A stretch of 64,000 nucleotides of DNA from Citrus sinensis. Taxonomy: Eukaryota > Streptophyta > Magnoliopsida > Sapindales > Rutaceae. Position 1 is the stretch's first letter. Each line of letters starts with the position of its first letter. The notes beneath the pieces were generated by a model that ran no database searches, was not told where the DNA came from, and saw nothing but the letters and a program-made list of their open reading frames with translations. The stretch spans positions 2,232,001-2,296,000 of the forward strand of contig NC_068562.1 of the NCBI RefSeq assembly GCF_022201045.2. Reading direction: 5' to 3'. The translations under genes were made by a program, and so were the position numbers. Shown here piece after piece: positions 28,002 through 39,356 of this stretch.

Positions 28002-31000
28002 CTCTCAACTTTCACACCTTCTTTAAGAAAAAAATTATGAGACAGTAATACATCAAATCAATTTTGCAGTACAGTTTTGTATACTGCAACTGAACATGCA
28101 AAAAGAACAAACCAAGCTCTATATTTATCAAACTGCATCATGAATTTATTATGATGTATAAACTCCATGCCCGGAACCTGACTTGATTTAAAAGTTTAAT
28201 TGATTGCATTGCGGGTTTATTGGCTGGCCCAAGTGCCCTGATCTTCCTTTTGGGTAGCCATGGATGGATAATATTGGCTCTGCTGGGCTGAGGAAAGAGC
28301 TTGATGAAATTTTAGCCGGTTTCTCAAAATTTGGGTGCAGCCAAATGCTGGTGTTTTTCTTGCTGGATTTTTGAAGTTACATTTTTATCAAAATCTTGAG
28401 CATCATTTCTAAATCCAACTCTACTCATTGTGCAATGTCATTACAGCTGTTGCATCATTACAGCTGTTGCAAAAACTGGTGGTCGTAAGGCTCATAACCT
28501 TTAGGTCACGGGTTCAAATCCTGTTAAATGTTAATTATATAATTAATTAACACGTTTTTCTTTCCCTGTTGGAGTGGAAAGATAGAGGCACTATATTATC
28601 ACAGTCAACTATAAGAAATCATTCCTATTAACTACATTACTTTACCCTAGCGGATAGCGGGAATCAAACCGGCATCTTCTCCTTGGTAGAGAGAAATTTT
28701 ACTGTTCGATTATATTCACATTTTTTCCTTGAAATGTCTGGAAATTCTTTATCTAAAGTTAGGCCAGATACTCTCTTCAGGGTAATTCCATCAAATTCCA
28801 GTACCAAACCATTTAAAATCAATTTACTAAGTAGATATTGAACTTCAATATTAATTGCAATTCATTATTGAATAGTTTTCAATATTTTTATTTTTAATTA
28901 TTGTTATATTACTATTTATTTCTAATATTTTAATGCACTAACAGACAAAAAACTGAGTTTCTAATGTATTAAAATCTGTGGTTTTTTTTTTTTTTTTTGT
29001 ATTTCAGTTAGCATCCTCACTTTGTTAAAGTGAGGATATCCACATTAAAGAAGAATTACACACGACATTAAAGAAGAATTACACACGCACATACACACTT
29101 ATATTAATTATCAGATAATTATATTATCTTTATTAGAATTCTATTAAATAGATTCAATTTTTGAAATTTTGATTACTATTATTTTTCTACAATAATATAT
29201 CTTTATAATAGAATTTTATTGTTTATAATAATAAGTATGCTTGCTTAGAGAAAAAAACAGAAAATGACATATTATGATCTTTGCTTTGCTTTGCATTGTT
29301 GTGGGTACCATCTAATTGAGGTGGTAAAATCTCTTATCTTGGAAACAGTAGGTCTGGGATTCGAGCCCTGCTTACATAGGTGGGGAGGGGGTTGGGTTTC
29401 CATTAGGTTAAACAATTAAAAAAAAAATTGATCTATGCTTTTCTACATAAGGTTTACATTTATATGGTGGCTGATGGATTCCGTTGTACATCATATATGT
29501 GCAGTGCATATTTTGCTGATTAATCATTCAGGTTATGCATGGTTGTATGATTTTTTGTTTTTCTCATCTGCTCGTGATGTATATAATAGTGGACTATAGG
29601 TCCTCGTGCTTGTACATTTTCAACCATAAACTAGTGTTAATTTAGTTTGTTACTGTTTTTACAGATTTGCTCACTACCTTTTTGACACCGGGAGCTATGA
29701 GGAGGCCATGGAACATTTCTTGGCATCTCAAGTGGATATTACCTATGCGCTTTCTTTGTATCCATCTATTGTGCTTCCTAAAACAACTGTGGTTCCTGAA
29801 CCAGAAAGGCTGTTGGACATTTCTTCTGATGCTCCAAGTCTCTCAAGAGGTTCTTCTGGGATGTCAGACGATATGGAGTCCTCCCCTCCAGCACAGCTAT
29901 CAGAATTGGATGAAAATGCAACACTTAAATCCAAGAAAATGAGTCATAATACTCTCATGGCTCTCATTAAGTTCCTGCAAAAGAAGAGATCCAGTATAAT
30001 TGAAAAGGCCACTGCTGAGGGAACGGAAGAGGTTGTTTTAGATGCTGTGGGAGATAACTTTACATCTCATGATTCCACCAGGTTTAAGAAATCAAGCAAG
30101 GTGAATTACTAGTTTCCTTTAGTATACTTTTCTCAAAATTTCGTGTGTCATTACCCTATATAATATGTTTGCTATTCATGATATTACGTTTAAATAAATG
30201 TCATTGCCCTGTATAATATGTTTGCTATTCATGATATTAGGTTTATATTTTACTTTGAATGTGAATATTGCTTCTTCTTTGCTGGATGATGTCGCATCAT
30301 GCTAGTTTTTATTCTATAATTGATAAATTAGTATGGATCAGATTTAGGTAAAATGATGTAGATGCACTAATGAGTGCATTGATATTGACACTTATCTGTA
30401 CTAAATGTTTACATTTTTTGAGTCTTTTTTGACGATTTGTCATGATAAAAAGCTTTTCCAAATAATTTATTTCAGTTGTACAAGTTTCCAGTACACAAAA
30501 AGTTTAGGATCTAATATTTTTTTGGTCCTTTAGGGGCGTGGTACCATCCCCATGTACTCTGGTGCTAGGGAGATGGCAGCAATACTGGACACAGCGCTAC
30601 TGCAAGCTCTGCTTCTTACTGGACAGTCTTCAGCGGCTTTAGAATTACTGAAAGGTCTTAACTACTGTGATGTTAAAATATGCGAGGAGATTCTTCAGAA
30701 AAAGAACCATTATGCTGCATTGCTGGAGCTTTACAAGTCCAATGCAAGGCACCGTGAAGCTCTTAAACTTCTGCATGAATTAGTTGAAGAATCAAAATCG
30801 AATCAGTCACAGGACGAGCATACCCAAAAGTTCAATCCTGAGTCAATTATTGAATATCTCAAGGTAAATATTCTCATTTATGTGATAACTTGTATCCTGT
30901 TTGCAGTTTAACAAAATCAAACCATAGCACCAAAATATTTGATGTGTATTGCATTGGAATCCAGTAGTGAGGTTGCTTTTATATTGGGTGAATCTTTGTT

Positions 31001-33412
31001 CCTAGAAACTAAGGAACTGGAGTGATGAGTGAGACTAGAGCCTTTATATGTGGAATACCAAACTAGTTTCTGTGGATTTTCTTTTGCAGCCACTCTGTGG
31101 GACTGACCCCATGCTTGTTCTGGAATTCTCAATGCTTGTTCTTGAAAGCTGTCCAACGCAAACCATTGAGCTATTTTTATCTGGGAATATTCCATCAGAC
31201 TTGGTCAACTCTTATTTGAAGCAGTATGCTCCTAGCATGCAAGGGAGATACTTGGAGCTTATGCTTGCCATGAATGAAAATTCAATCTCTGAAAAGTTAC
31301 AAAATGAAATGGTGAGAGTTCTTGATTTTGTAACTTTAAAAAAAAAAACTATGATATTTCGGTTCAGGATTTGAACGAAAAAAAAGATACTAATAAGTTT
31401 TGTATGTATCTGACTGTGGACATAGTTGGTGCAGGCAATGGTGATTATGACATGACTGCTGATAATTAGCTGAGATTTATCTTAATTATGTCTTGTAGGT
31501 GCAAATCTATCTTTCTGAAGTACTTGATTGGTACTCAGACCTTAGTGCTCAACAGAAATGGGATGAGAAGGCTTATTCACCAACAAGGAAGAAATTATTG
31601 TCTGCTTTGGAGAGTATCTCAGGATATAATCCTGAGGTTTTGTTGAAACGTCTTCCAGCAGATGCTTTATATGAAGAGCGTGCAATACTGTTGGGTAAAA
31701 TGAACCAACATGAGCTTGCCTTATCTTTATATGTTCATAAGGTATTTTTGATTAATCAACCTGTTTTTCTCTTGATAAGAAGAATGGCGATGGATATAAA
31801 ACCACTTGTAACAGAACATGAAATCAAGCACATAAATTGGAGGGTACTCCAAGCTACCATAATAAAACTGTTTTTCTCGTCCTTACTGAGGTTAATGCCA
31901 AGTAGGTCATACATATGGAAGGGATTCTTTGTAGGAACCTCTCATCCTTAAGAGGGAAGTAAAACACAGAAAAAAGTTATTGAAACTCTGACTACCGCTT
32001 TGTAGAGCGGGAAAGGTTTGACCGGCATAATTTTAATTCTTTGTTTTTCGCTTGATTACCTCTTTCAAGATTGGGAAAGGTTCCTCCAGCATAATCCTAG
32101 TTCTCCATTTTTCTCTTGATTTCTGGTGCATTATTATGATTACTTTCTAATTGTAGTTGGTTTTATTTTATTTTATTTATTATTATTATTATTTTTTTTA
32201 ACTTTTGTAGCTTTGTGTACCTGAACTGGCACTAGTTTACTGTGATCGAGTGTATGAGTCTATAGCTCATCAACCATCTGGAAAATCTTCTGGCAATATT
32301 TATCTCACGCTTCTGCAAATATATCTGAATCCAAGGATGGCAACCAAGAATTTCGAGAAGCAAATTACAAATCTGGTATCATCTCAGAATACAACCATAC
32401 CAAAGGCTGGGTCTGTAACTGCAGTCAAGGTTAAAGGAGGACGTACAACCAAGAAAATTGCTTCCATAGAGGGCGCTGAGGATATGCGAATGAGTCCCAG
32501 CAGCACTGACAGTGGCAGGAGTGATGGTGATGCGGAAGAATTTAGTGAGGAGGGAGATTCTACTATCATGATTGATCAGGTCCTTGATCTGTTGAGCCAA
32601 AGGTGGGATAGAATCAATGGAGCTCAGGCTCTCAAGCTCCTGCCAAGAGAAACTAAACTACAGGTATAGTTTTTGTTGTTAAGAATTGTATGTTCCTGCT
32701 GTTTGTAATGATTTCTTTGCTGAAATAGACCTTGTGTTTATCTCACGGTTCTATATGCGAGTAGATTTTGTATGTTAGTTCATGTTGGCAGTTAGCCTCT
32801 TTAACAGAGTTTCCAGATAGTGAGGAAGTAGCGACAGTGTATTTATTGAATGTGTAAATGATTCAATACCATCTATGTGTTTTAATCCTTGTGTATCCAT
32901 GCTGGGCAGTAGTATTTTATTTGTAAGCTTCTTTCGTATTACGTGCAGAACTTGCTTCCATTTCTTGAACCTCTTTTGAGAAAATCCAGTGAAGCCCACC
33001 GGAACCTTTCAGTGATTAAGAGTCTGAGGCAGAGTGAGAACCTGCAGGTAGCATGAATTCTTCTTCTTTGAGTTTTAATTGGCAAATGAGTTACTAGAAA
33101 TTCAGTTTTTTCTTTTACAATGACATGGCTGATAGCGCATGCTTCTGATTAGCTCTAACTTAACTTATATACATCCAATCTAGTTATCTAATTGAAGAAT
33201 TGTCTGAACAGGTGAAAGATGAACTCTACAACCAGAGGAAAACAGTAGTGAAAATCACCAGTGACAGTATGTGCTCGCTTTGCAGCAAGAAAATAGGAAC
33301 TAGTGTTTTTGCAGTCTATCCTAATGGGAAAACGATAGTGCACTTCGTTTGCTTTAGAGATTCACAAAGTATGAAAGCTGTGGCAAAAGGCTCACCACTA
33401 AGGAAGCGATGA
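25811..33412 (+). CDS. VPS39: VPS39/VAM6 vacuolar sorting protein, HOPS complex
   Basis: VPS39 is a HOPS tethering subunit that binds Rab7-type GTPases and promotes fusion at the vacuole. Twelve exons: 25811-26240, 26602-26813, 27231-27362, 27445-27588, 27836-27948, 29665-30100, 30534-30863, 31090-31311, 31499-31741, 32211-32663, 32949-33047, 33212-33412. They sum to 3015 nt, 1004 aa, about the size of the Arabidopsis protein. A CNH-type beta-propeller fills roughly residues 10-290. A Vps39 domain 1 / helical repeat region follows, with EEALALCKLLPPEDASLR and HYLFDTGSYEEAME. The C-terminus carries the Vps39 domain 2 with a CSLC motif and a VHFVCF tail, resembling a zinc-binding half-RING. A Ser/Asp/Glu-rich linker lies in exon 10. 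Intron 5 (1.7 kb) contains a CT microsatellite and two tRNA-like SINE remnants. Confidence 0.94.
27967..27998. repeat. (CT)n microsatellite in VPS39 intron 5
   Basis: About 15 CT units, with one interruption near the end, begin 20 bases after the intron 5 donor site. Confidence 0.85.
28437..28530 (+). mobile_element. tRNA-Met-like SINE head or tRNA fragment in VPS39 intron 5
   Basis: At 28486-28503 an anticodon arm AAGG-CTCATAA-CCTT carries a CAT anticodon, followed by a T-arm/box B-like GGTTCAAATCC at 28511. The acceptor and D arms do not fold, so this is not a working tRNA. A 17-bp sequence (TCATTACAGCTGTTGCA) is repeated twice in tandem just before it. It is most simply the decayed head of a SINE derived from a Met-type tRNA. 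Confidence 0.45.
29305..29429 (+). mobile_element. SINE-like element in VPS39 intron 5
   Basis: Box A-like GAGGTGGTAAAATCTC and box B-like GGTCTGGGATTCGAGCCC are about 30 bases apart, followed by a G-rich body and an A-tract at 29419-29427. This is the layout of a short tRNA-derived SINE in the plus direction. No clear target duplication was found, so the limits are approximate. Confidence 0.55.
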
Positions 33413-33877
33413 TGATTATGGGAGTGCTGCTGTAAAGAAATATTTTTCACGCTGAAGCATTTTGAGTAGCCACCTGTGTGCATACATTTCACTTGTCAAT
33501 ACCAGTGATGCTGTTTTGAAATGGGAAACTGCTGCTGGCGCGCGTGTGTATATATATATATATATATTGATATACATGACAGGCTTGAGAGTTAGCTTGG
33601 TATTGGTTTGTAGATTGTGTGTGTCTGTGAGGTTCTTTAGTTTGAAAATCTCTCTCTCCGGCCTTTTCATCTAAAGCATGTTGTAAGGAAAACGCTGCAA
33701 TAAATTTATGTTTATATCTGCATTTTTGGGTAAAATTATCATGTTATTATGATATGGATTGATGATATTGTTTTCAAACTGAGAACTCGATGAGATTTTT
33801 GTTGTTGTGTCGTGTTTCTGACTCAAGTGTATTTCGGAGGGAAGGAGCATTGATCGAAACGCATACTTAAATTTGCG
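33413..33877. other. Shared 3' region of convergent VPS39 and methyltransferase genes
   Basis: This 465-base gap holds both 3' UTRs. It contains a (TA)n run near 33548-33567 and AATAAA-like signals (for example near 33700 for VPS39). The two genes may have overlapping 3' ends. Confidence 0.5.
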
Positions 33878-34726
33878 TTAGCTACACTGACTTGATGATT
33901 TAGAACTTTTTGCTTTCCCAGTCATACGATAAACAACCACACCGAGCCTGGCACCATTGCACGGAAGATCTGCGTGTATGGTCTCAACATCAAACAGCTT
34001 CTTCGCCTTCTTGAAAAACACCGAGTCTTTCTTCCACCTCCTCAAATGAGCCATAACAAAACTCATCATCTTCTTCTTCGGCTCAGGCTCGCCTGAATTC
34101 AGAAACAAACGTAGCGTTACAAGTAAAGGATCAAAGAGGTGATCATGATACACAACGTCAGAGGCAAGTATAACGTCAAACTCCCGTCCAACGACCGCCA
34201 CGTCATTAGCCTCAGCCTCTCCCCACCTAAGAGGCGCAACGTGGACGGACCCTCCGCGGAGGGATATCAAACCAGCATTGGCGTCAACGTTGAATTGGAG
34301 GTTGGTCAAAACATGAGGGAGGTCGGTGACCGTGACTTTAGCCCCGAGGATAGCCGCTGCAGCCATGCCAACGAGACCAGTGCCCGAACCAAGCTCAAGG
34401 ATGTTGAGCTGGCAACCGTTGGATAAACTGGAGGCGAGGGGGCTGTTGCTAGGGTGACTGCAGAACTGGTCTAGGAGAGTAACTAGCGTGGTGGCTGCGG
34501 GCCAGAGCTTGAAGGAAAGGCCCTGTGACGGCAGCTGCCGTATGACCAGCGTTGACTCAATCGAGGGCATGTAATGTTGCTCGGTCTCGGATGAGGATGA
34601 AGTCAAAGTGTCCTGCGTTAGCATGGCCATGGGCAAAGGACCGTTTCCATGTGTTTCATCAGCTGGAAACAGCATTTTTGCAGGATTTATTTCCATGTCG
34701 TCTTCATCGTTTTCCTGAGTAGCCAT
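33878..34726 (-). CDS. METTL21-like (Methyltransf_16) protein methyltransferase
   Basis: This intronless gene encodes a seven-beta-strand SAM-dependent methyltransferase of the lysine methyltransferase family related to METTL21/eEF-KMT; the exact substrate cannot be read from sequence. I start at the ATG at 34726 (MATQENDEDDME), giving 282 aa; an upstream in-frame ATG at 34825 would add 33 residues that look like 5' UTR. The SAM-binding motif I LELGSGTGLVGMAA lies near residues 114-127, the acidic TVTDLP of motif Post I follows, and the family signature ASDVVYHD lies near residue 182. The first 40 residues are acidic and low complexity. The gene converges on VPS39 and diverges from AP-3 sigma. 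Confidence 0.9.
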   Translation of the reverse strand: MATQENDEDDMEINPAKMLFPADETHGNGPLPMAMLTQDTLTSSSSETEQHYMPSIESTLVIRQLPSQGLSFKLWPAATTLVTLLDQFCSHPSNSPLASSLSNGCQLNILELGSGTGLVGMAAAAILGAKVTVTDLPHVLTNLQFNVDANAGLISLRGGSVHVAPLRWGEAEANDVAVVGREFDVILASDVVYHDHLFDPLLVTLRLFLNSGEPEPKKKMMSFVMAHLRRWKKDSVFFKKAKKLFDVETIHADLPCNGARLGVVVYRMTGKAKSSKSSSQCS

Positions 34727-36968
34727 TTTCTTATGACCTTGGGATGCGCCGCAAATGCCAGTAAATATCGCTTTCCTTAAATGGCTCGTTAGTGTCGTTA
34801 GGGCTTGTGTATTTGTACATGTCAAATTTAACGGAAAAAGTCACTTTCATCCAGTTTCATGGAATAGTCTATTCCATTCATATTTGTTAAATTATGACCT
34901 AAAATACCATTTCGCTAATTCACCATTAGTTTAATGCTGTTAATTAGTAGTTCATTGAAGGTAAAATATAATTTTTTATTAAAGTGGTATAAATTATATT
35001 AAAATATTTTTTTATACAATTAAATAACACTACAAAATATGTAAAATTTATTAATTTTTTCTTAAATGAAATCAACGATGAAATAGTTTAATATAGCCAT
35101 TGAATAATCACCATAAGCACAAATTGTAACTAACACAATATTTTTAAATCATTGGAAGAAAAACTCAAAAATACAACCAATTTTTATGTGATTGCATGTG
35201 CTGAAAATCTTTTTAATCTTTAACTAATTTTTATTTTGAGCTTTGCCACCACTCTTCTTTGACCATTATTATCTCCCTCAAGTCCTTATCACTCTCCTTA
35301 AGTTGGTTCACAGTGCAATTAAAGAGTATACTTATACGAATATGAAAATTGTGATTTTTTTTTATACTTAAATCTCGGGTTTATAGGGTTTTTCATGCCG
35401 CCAAAATAGAGAGTAGTGCAAAATAATTGTTTGAAATAGAAGTTTTCATCTTTTTTCGGTATTTCATGTCAACTTTTATTTATTATTTTAATTTTCTCTT
35501 TAATAGAAAATCATTTTTTACCCTCAATGAATAACTAACAAACGGTATTTAACTAATAGTGAGTTAATAAAATGATGCTTTGAGTTATTATTTAAAAAGC
35601 AAGGATGAAATGAACTATTGTATGAAACCCTAGGGATGAGAATTGATTTTTCCCTAAATTTAAATACTTCTAATTTATAAGCATTTTTCTTTAAATATGT
35701 ACGTCAAATTATTATAATTTATCTTCTTTGTAATAATTTTTTTAATAATTATTTAATTGGCCTTCCTTAAATTTCTTCTATTTCTATTTGGATAGTATTT
35801 TCTTGGTAGTCAGCTATTATTATTTAAAAAAAATATGTTTTAAATTTTTTTCCAAAAACAAAATTTCTTATATTAATCTATAATAAATCTCAGCTTTGAC
35901 TTTTTATCTTACTATCACAAAAATTATAGTATATATCAGAGGTACTATGGTCCAATTTGAAATTAAAATTGATGTATTAAATTATTTGGTAAACATCAGC
36001 TGATGTAGTTTAAAAATTATGTTGATATAATTTTTTATTTGTACCATGAAACGCTTATATCTTTAATAATTTTATCAAAATTACTATTTAAAAATTATGT
36101 TAATTACATATTATTAACTTTTGTTTAATAGTTACAGTTTTTTTTTTTTTTACAGTAACTATAATTTCTCAATTCCAAACAAAACCTATATAAAAAATAC
36201 AACAAATAAACAATATTATGGTACTTGTGTTTTATGTACTTTTTTTTGTTCATAAATTTTAGATTTTTATCTTTCTAATCTAATTTTGTTAACAAATTAA
36301 AATGTTTTTTTGAGAAATATTTCTAACTTAAAAAAACTAAACTCTTATAATCAACGTTATATAATTTTTTTTTTTTTTGTATAACTAATTGATTCCCTTT
36401 TTTTAATGAAAGAATTAATTTTTTACTTTCTATTTTGTTGATAAGAATGAAATAATTTTATGACCCGGTTAGTATCGCGATTGTTTTACTCTTTTCCATA
36501 ATCTTGACCCGAGCAAATATTACTTGGGAGTTGAAATATTTCCATAAGCTTTCCTTATTTGCGATTTAATTTATTATTAAAAAAATTCATTGAATTTTTT
36601 TTTTAAAATCTGCATTATTATCTATATTTTTTTTTTCTATCTATATTTTCCATGACTTAAAACTCATAATATTTTTTCTTTAAAAATATTATTTTATGAC
36701 ATTATAACGAATAATTTTCTTAATTATGAAAAATGGAGTGGTTATAGGAAAATTATTAGTCACTTAACTAAGAATTAAGTATTGAAGTGAATAAAATTGC
36801 TGGTTTTATAATGCTTTCTATAAGATGTTTTAAAGCCTGTCTCTCAAAATTAAGGGGACGAAATTGTATATTTAAAAAAAAAAAGAAAGGAAGCCATTGA
36901 TCACTGTCTGATCAGTCGATCTGTAGTTTACTTGCTTGGAGCGGGAATAGAAAGCCAAAGGAATAAAA
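34727..36968. other. AT-rich intergenic region between divergent methyltransferase and AP-3 sigma genes
   Basis: About 2.2 kb of AT-rich DNA with many T and A homopolymers. I see no gene, no RNA and no boundary-marked repeat. The ends serve as promoters of the two divergent genes. Confidence 0.5.
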
Positions 36969-38773
36969 ATGATAAAATCGGTGATGGTTATGAACACGCA
37001 GGGCAAGCCTCGCCTCGCGAAATTTTACGATTTTCAGGTCTTCCGTTCTCTATCAAACCATTACATTTTTTGTTTATCAATTTTTCCTCCAATCAGTTGC
37101 GTCGTTGTATAATCAATTTCGTAATTTCAGCCCGTGGAGAAGCAGCAAGAGCTAATACGCAGCGTTTTCGGAGGTCTGTCTGTCTCTCTCGCTCTCTCTC
37201 TGGCACTCAGCAACACGACTGTTTGTATGATTGATCTTCCATTTCTTTATTTATTTTCGTTTTGATATTCATGCAGTCTTATGCGGTAGAGCTGATAATG
37301 TCAGCAATTTTGTTGAGGCTGATTCAATTTTCGGCCCGGTATATTCACTTCTTGTTTCATTTTCAATCTTCGATTTTCATTTCAATTTGTTTTCATAATT
37401 ATTTTCCCTAAGATATGTAAAAGCGGTTGATGTATTTTATCATTTGGTGTCTTCTTTTCCTTAATTATGCTTTTAGCAGGGTACACGCCTTGTATATAAG
37501 CACTTTGCAACTCTGTACTTCGTCTTCGTATTTGACAGTTCTGAAAATGAGCTAGCTATGCTTGATCTTATACAAGGTACATTCTATAAGTGTTTTTGTT
37601 TAACTTCCACATTTGGATATTCTGTTTTGCCTTAACTTAAGGTTATTAAAATTTCTTGTTCAAGGAAAAAGTTTTGGATGTTGATTATTATGAATGAAGA
37701 CTTCAGTAGTATAGTATATGGGCTATAATGTTGAGACCTAAAAAGGGAATTTCTGGTCTATCAGCTTGGTAATGAATTCTCCTTGATCATCTTCATAAAA
37801 GTGTGTGTAATGTAGCAATAGACCAGAGTTGATTTGTGTCCCTTCTATATGGAATCAACTCAACATATAGTTAATAGCTTGTTGATTATATAAACTACTT
37901 TCTTCTTGAACCTTTTACGAGGTTGGATAATTTGTGTCACTTAAAACTTCTGATGACTGCAGTTTTCGTGGAGACTTTAGACAAATGCTTCAAAAATGTA
38001 TGTGAGCTCGACATTGTGTACAACTACAGCAAGGTTGAGTCTTTATCTTGTTTTCTTCTTTTGAAAAAAACTCTTATGCTCCCTGAAATATGAATTCTTT
38101 ATATGGTTCAAATTTGAAGGCTCTATGTTGGATTTAACAGGCATGGGAGATTTAGTTGAGAAAACACTTAGATATTTTTATGTTTATGAGTTAGTGATAC
38201 CTTTTGCTCTGCAGTAGGTCTAGTTGATACCTGAAAGATTATTTCACTGCCTGTTGACTTATTTTAGATTTAAGCATTTAGTTAAATATTGAGTCACTTT
38301 GTGAAGCAACTTTTCCTCACTTAAGTTTTTTCAACCATATTGATGTGCTTTTGGGAGTTGTATTGCAACATCCACGTGAAATACTGATGGAACATGTGGT
38401 CTGTTGGTCTTTGACCAGAAAATAATGGGCTTCTACGTGATTGCTTTAGAGGGGGACCGAAGCACTCCCTTTCTTTTATAGTAAGCTCTTACAATTTACT
38501 ATATTTTGGCAGTTGCACACTATTCTTGATGAGATTATTTTTGGAGGTCAAGTGCTGGAAACAAGTTCTATAGAAGTGATCAAGGCTGTTGAAGAAATAT
38601 CAAAGTGCTCTCCCTCTCTCTCCCTCTACCTGTTTGTCTTTCTTCGGGCCTAGTACTCGCCCACTTTTGTTATGTTATAACTAATAGATGATTCTGCATG
38701 TTGCAGGCTGGAATCAGCCTCAAACGCTATCGCACTTGTCTCCAAGTCTGTTTCTGGTTGGCGAAGTCGGTAG
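36969..38773 (+). CDS. AP3S: AP-3 adaptor complex sigma (small) subunit
   Basis: This is the small subunit of the AP-3 adaptor, which in plants sorts cargo from the Golgi or endosomes to the vacuole and shapes protein storage vacuoles. Seven exons: 36969-37037, 37131-37173, 37277-37338, 37480-37576, 37963-38033, 38513-38604, 38707-38773, total 501 nt, 166 aa, the normal length. The protein starts MIKSVMVMNTQGKPRLAKFY and carries the longin-fold marks RLVYKHFATLYFVFVFD, the ETLDKCFKNVCELD helix and the AP-3-type tail SVSGWRSR. Only this subunit of AP-3 is in the window. From memory it is close to Arabidopsis AT3G50860. Confidence 0.95.
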
Positions 38774-39356
38774 CATGTAGTAATGCAGCTGTTAAAAAAA
38801 ATCAATGTCACAATTTGAAATTTGAAATGCAATTACATTCAGTTTCAAAACTTATTTGTGTTTGAGAGGGTGGGTAGCTGTGATTCAGATTGAGCTGTCA
38901 ATATGATACAGTGTTTCTAAAATTGGTGAAGATTTTACTTCTTTGACCACTAATAATTGGATTCAATACAATAAGAAGATACGCTTGGTGGCTACTAGCA
39001 AAAGCCGGACTGCTGGAGGTTGCATTCAAAATAGATTTTGTGGAAGAAAATGATAATGTAAAAACTCCTATATATTAAATTATGCATATTTACCAATTAT
39101 GAAGTTTGTCCTTTGTTCCGGAAATGAGTTTGTTCTTTATATTTTGTTTCAATAGAAGTCTTCACCAAAATAGAACAATGATCATTTCAAACTGAAAACA
39201 GAAAACAAAAGGTTGTTCTTAGTATTACTTGGCTATCATTGAATAGTTCTGGTGAAACCACAGGATTATTTTCTTTTTCCAATCTCATTTTTCACCATTT
39301 ATTTGGTTTGTTGACAAAGATGCGCTTAATTAACAACATCAAAGTCATAAGCATCA
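38774..39356. other. Gap between convergent AP-3 sigma and PYROXD2-B genes
   Basis: Contains the two 3' UTRs. No other feature is seen. Confidence 0.5.

Noticed and set aside
34139-34426. Plus-strand frame of 95 codons
   Set aside because: It is the antisense shadow of the methyltransferase gene.
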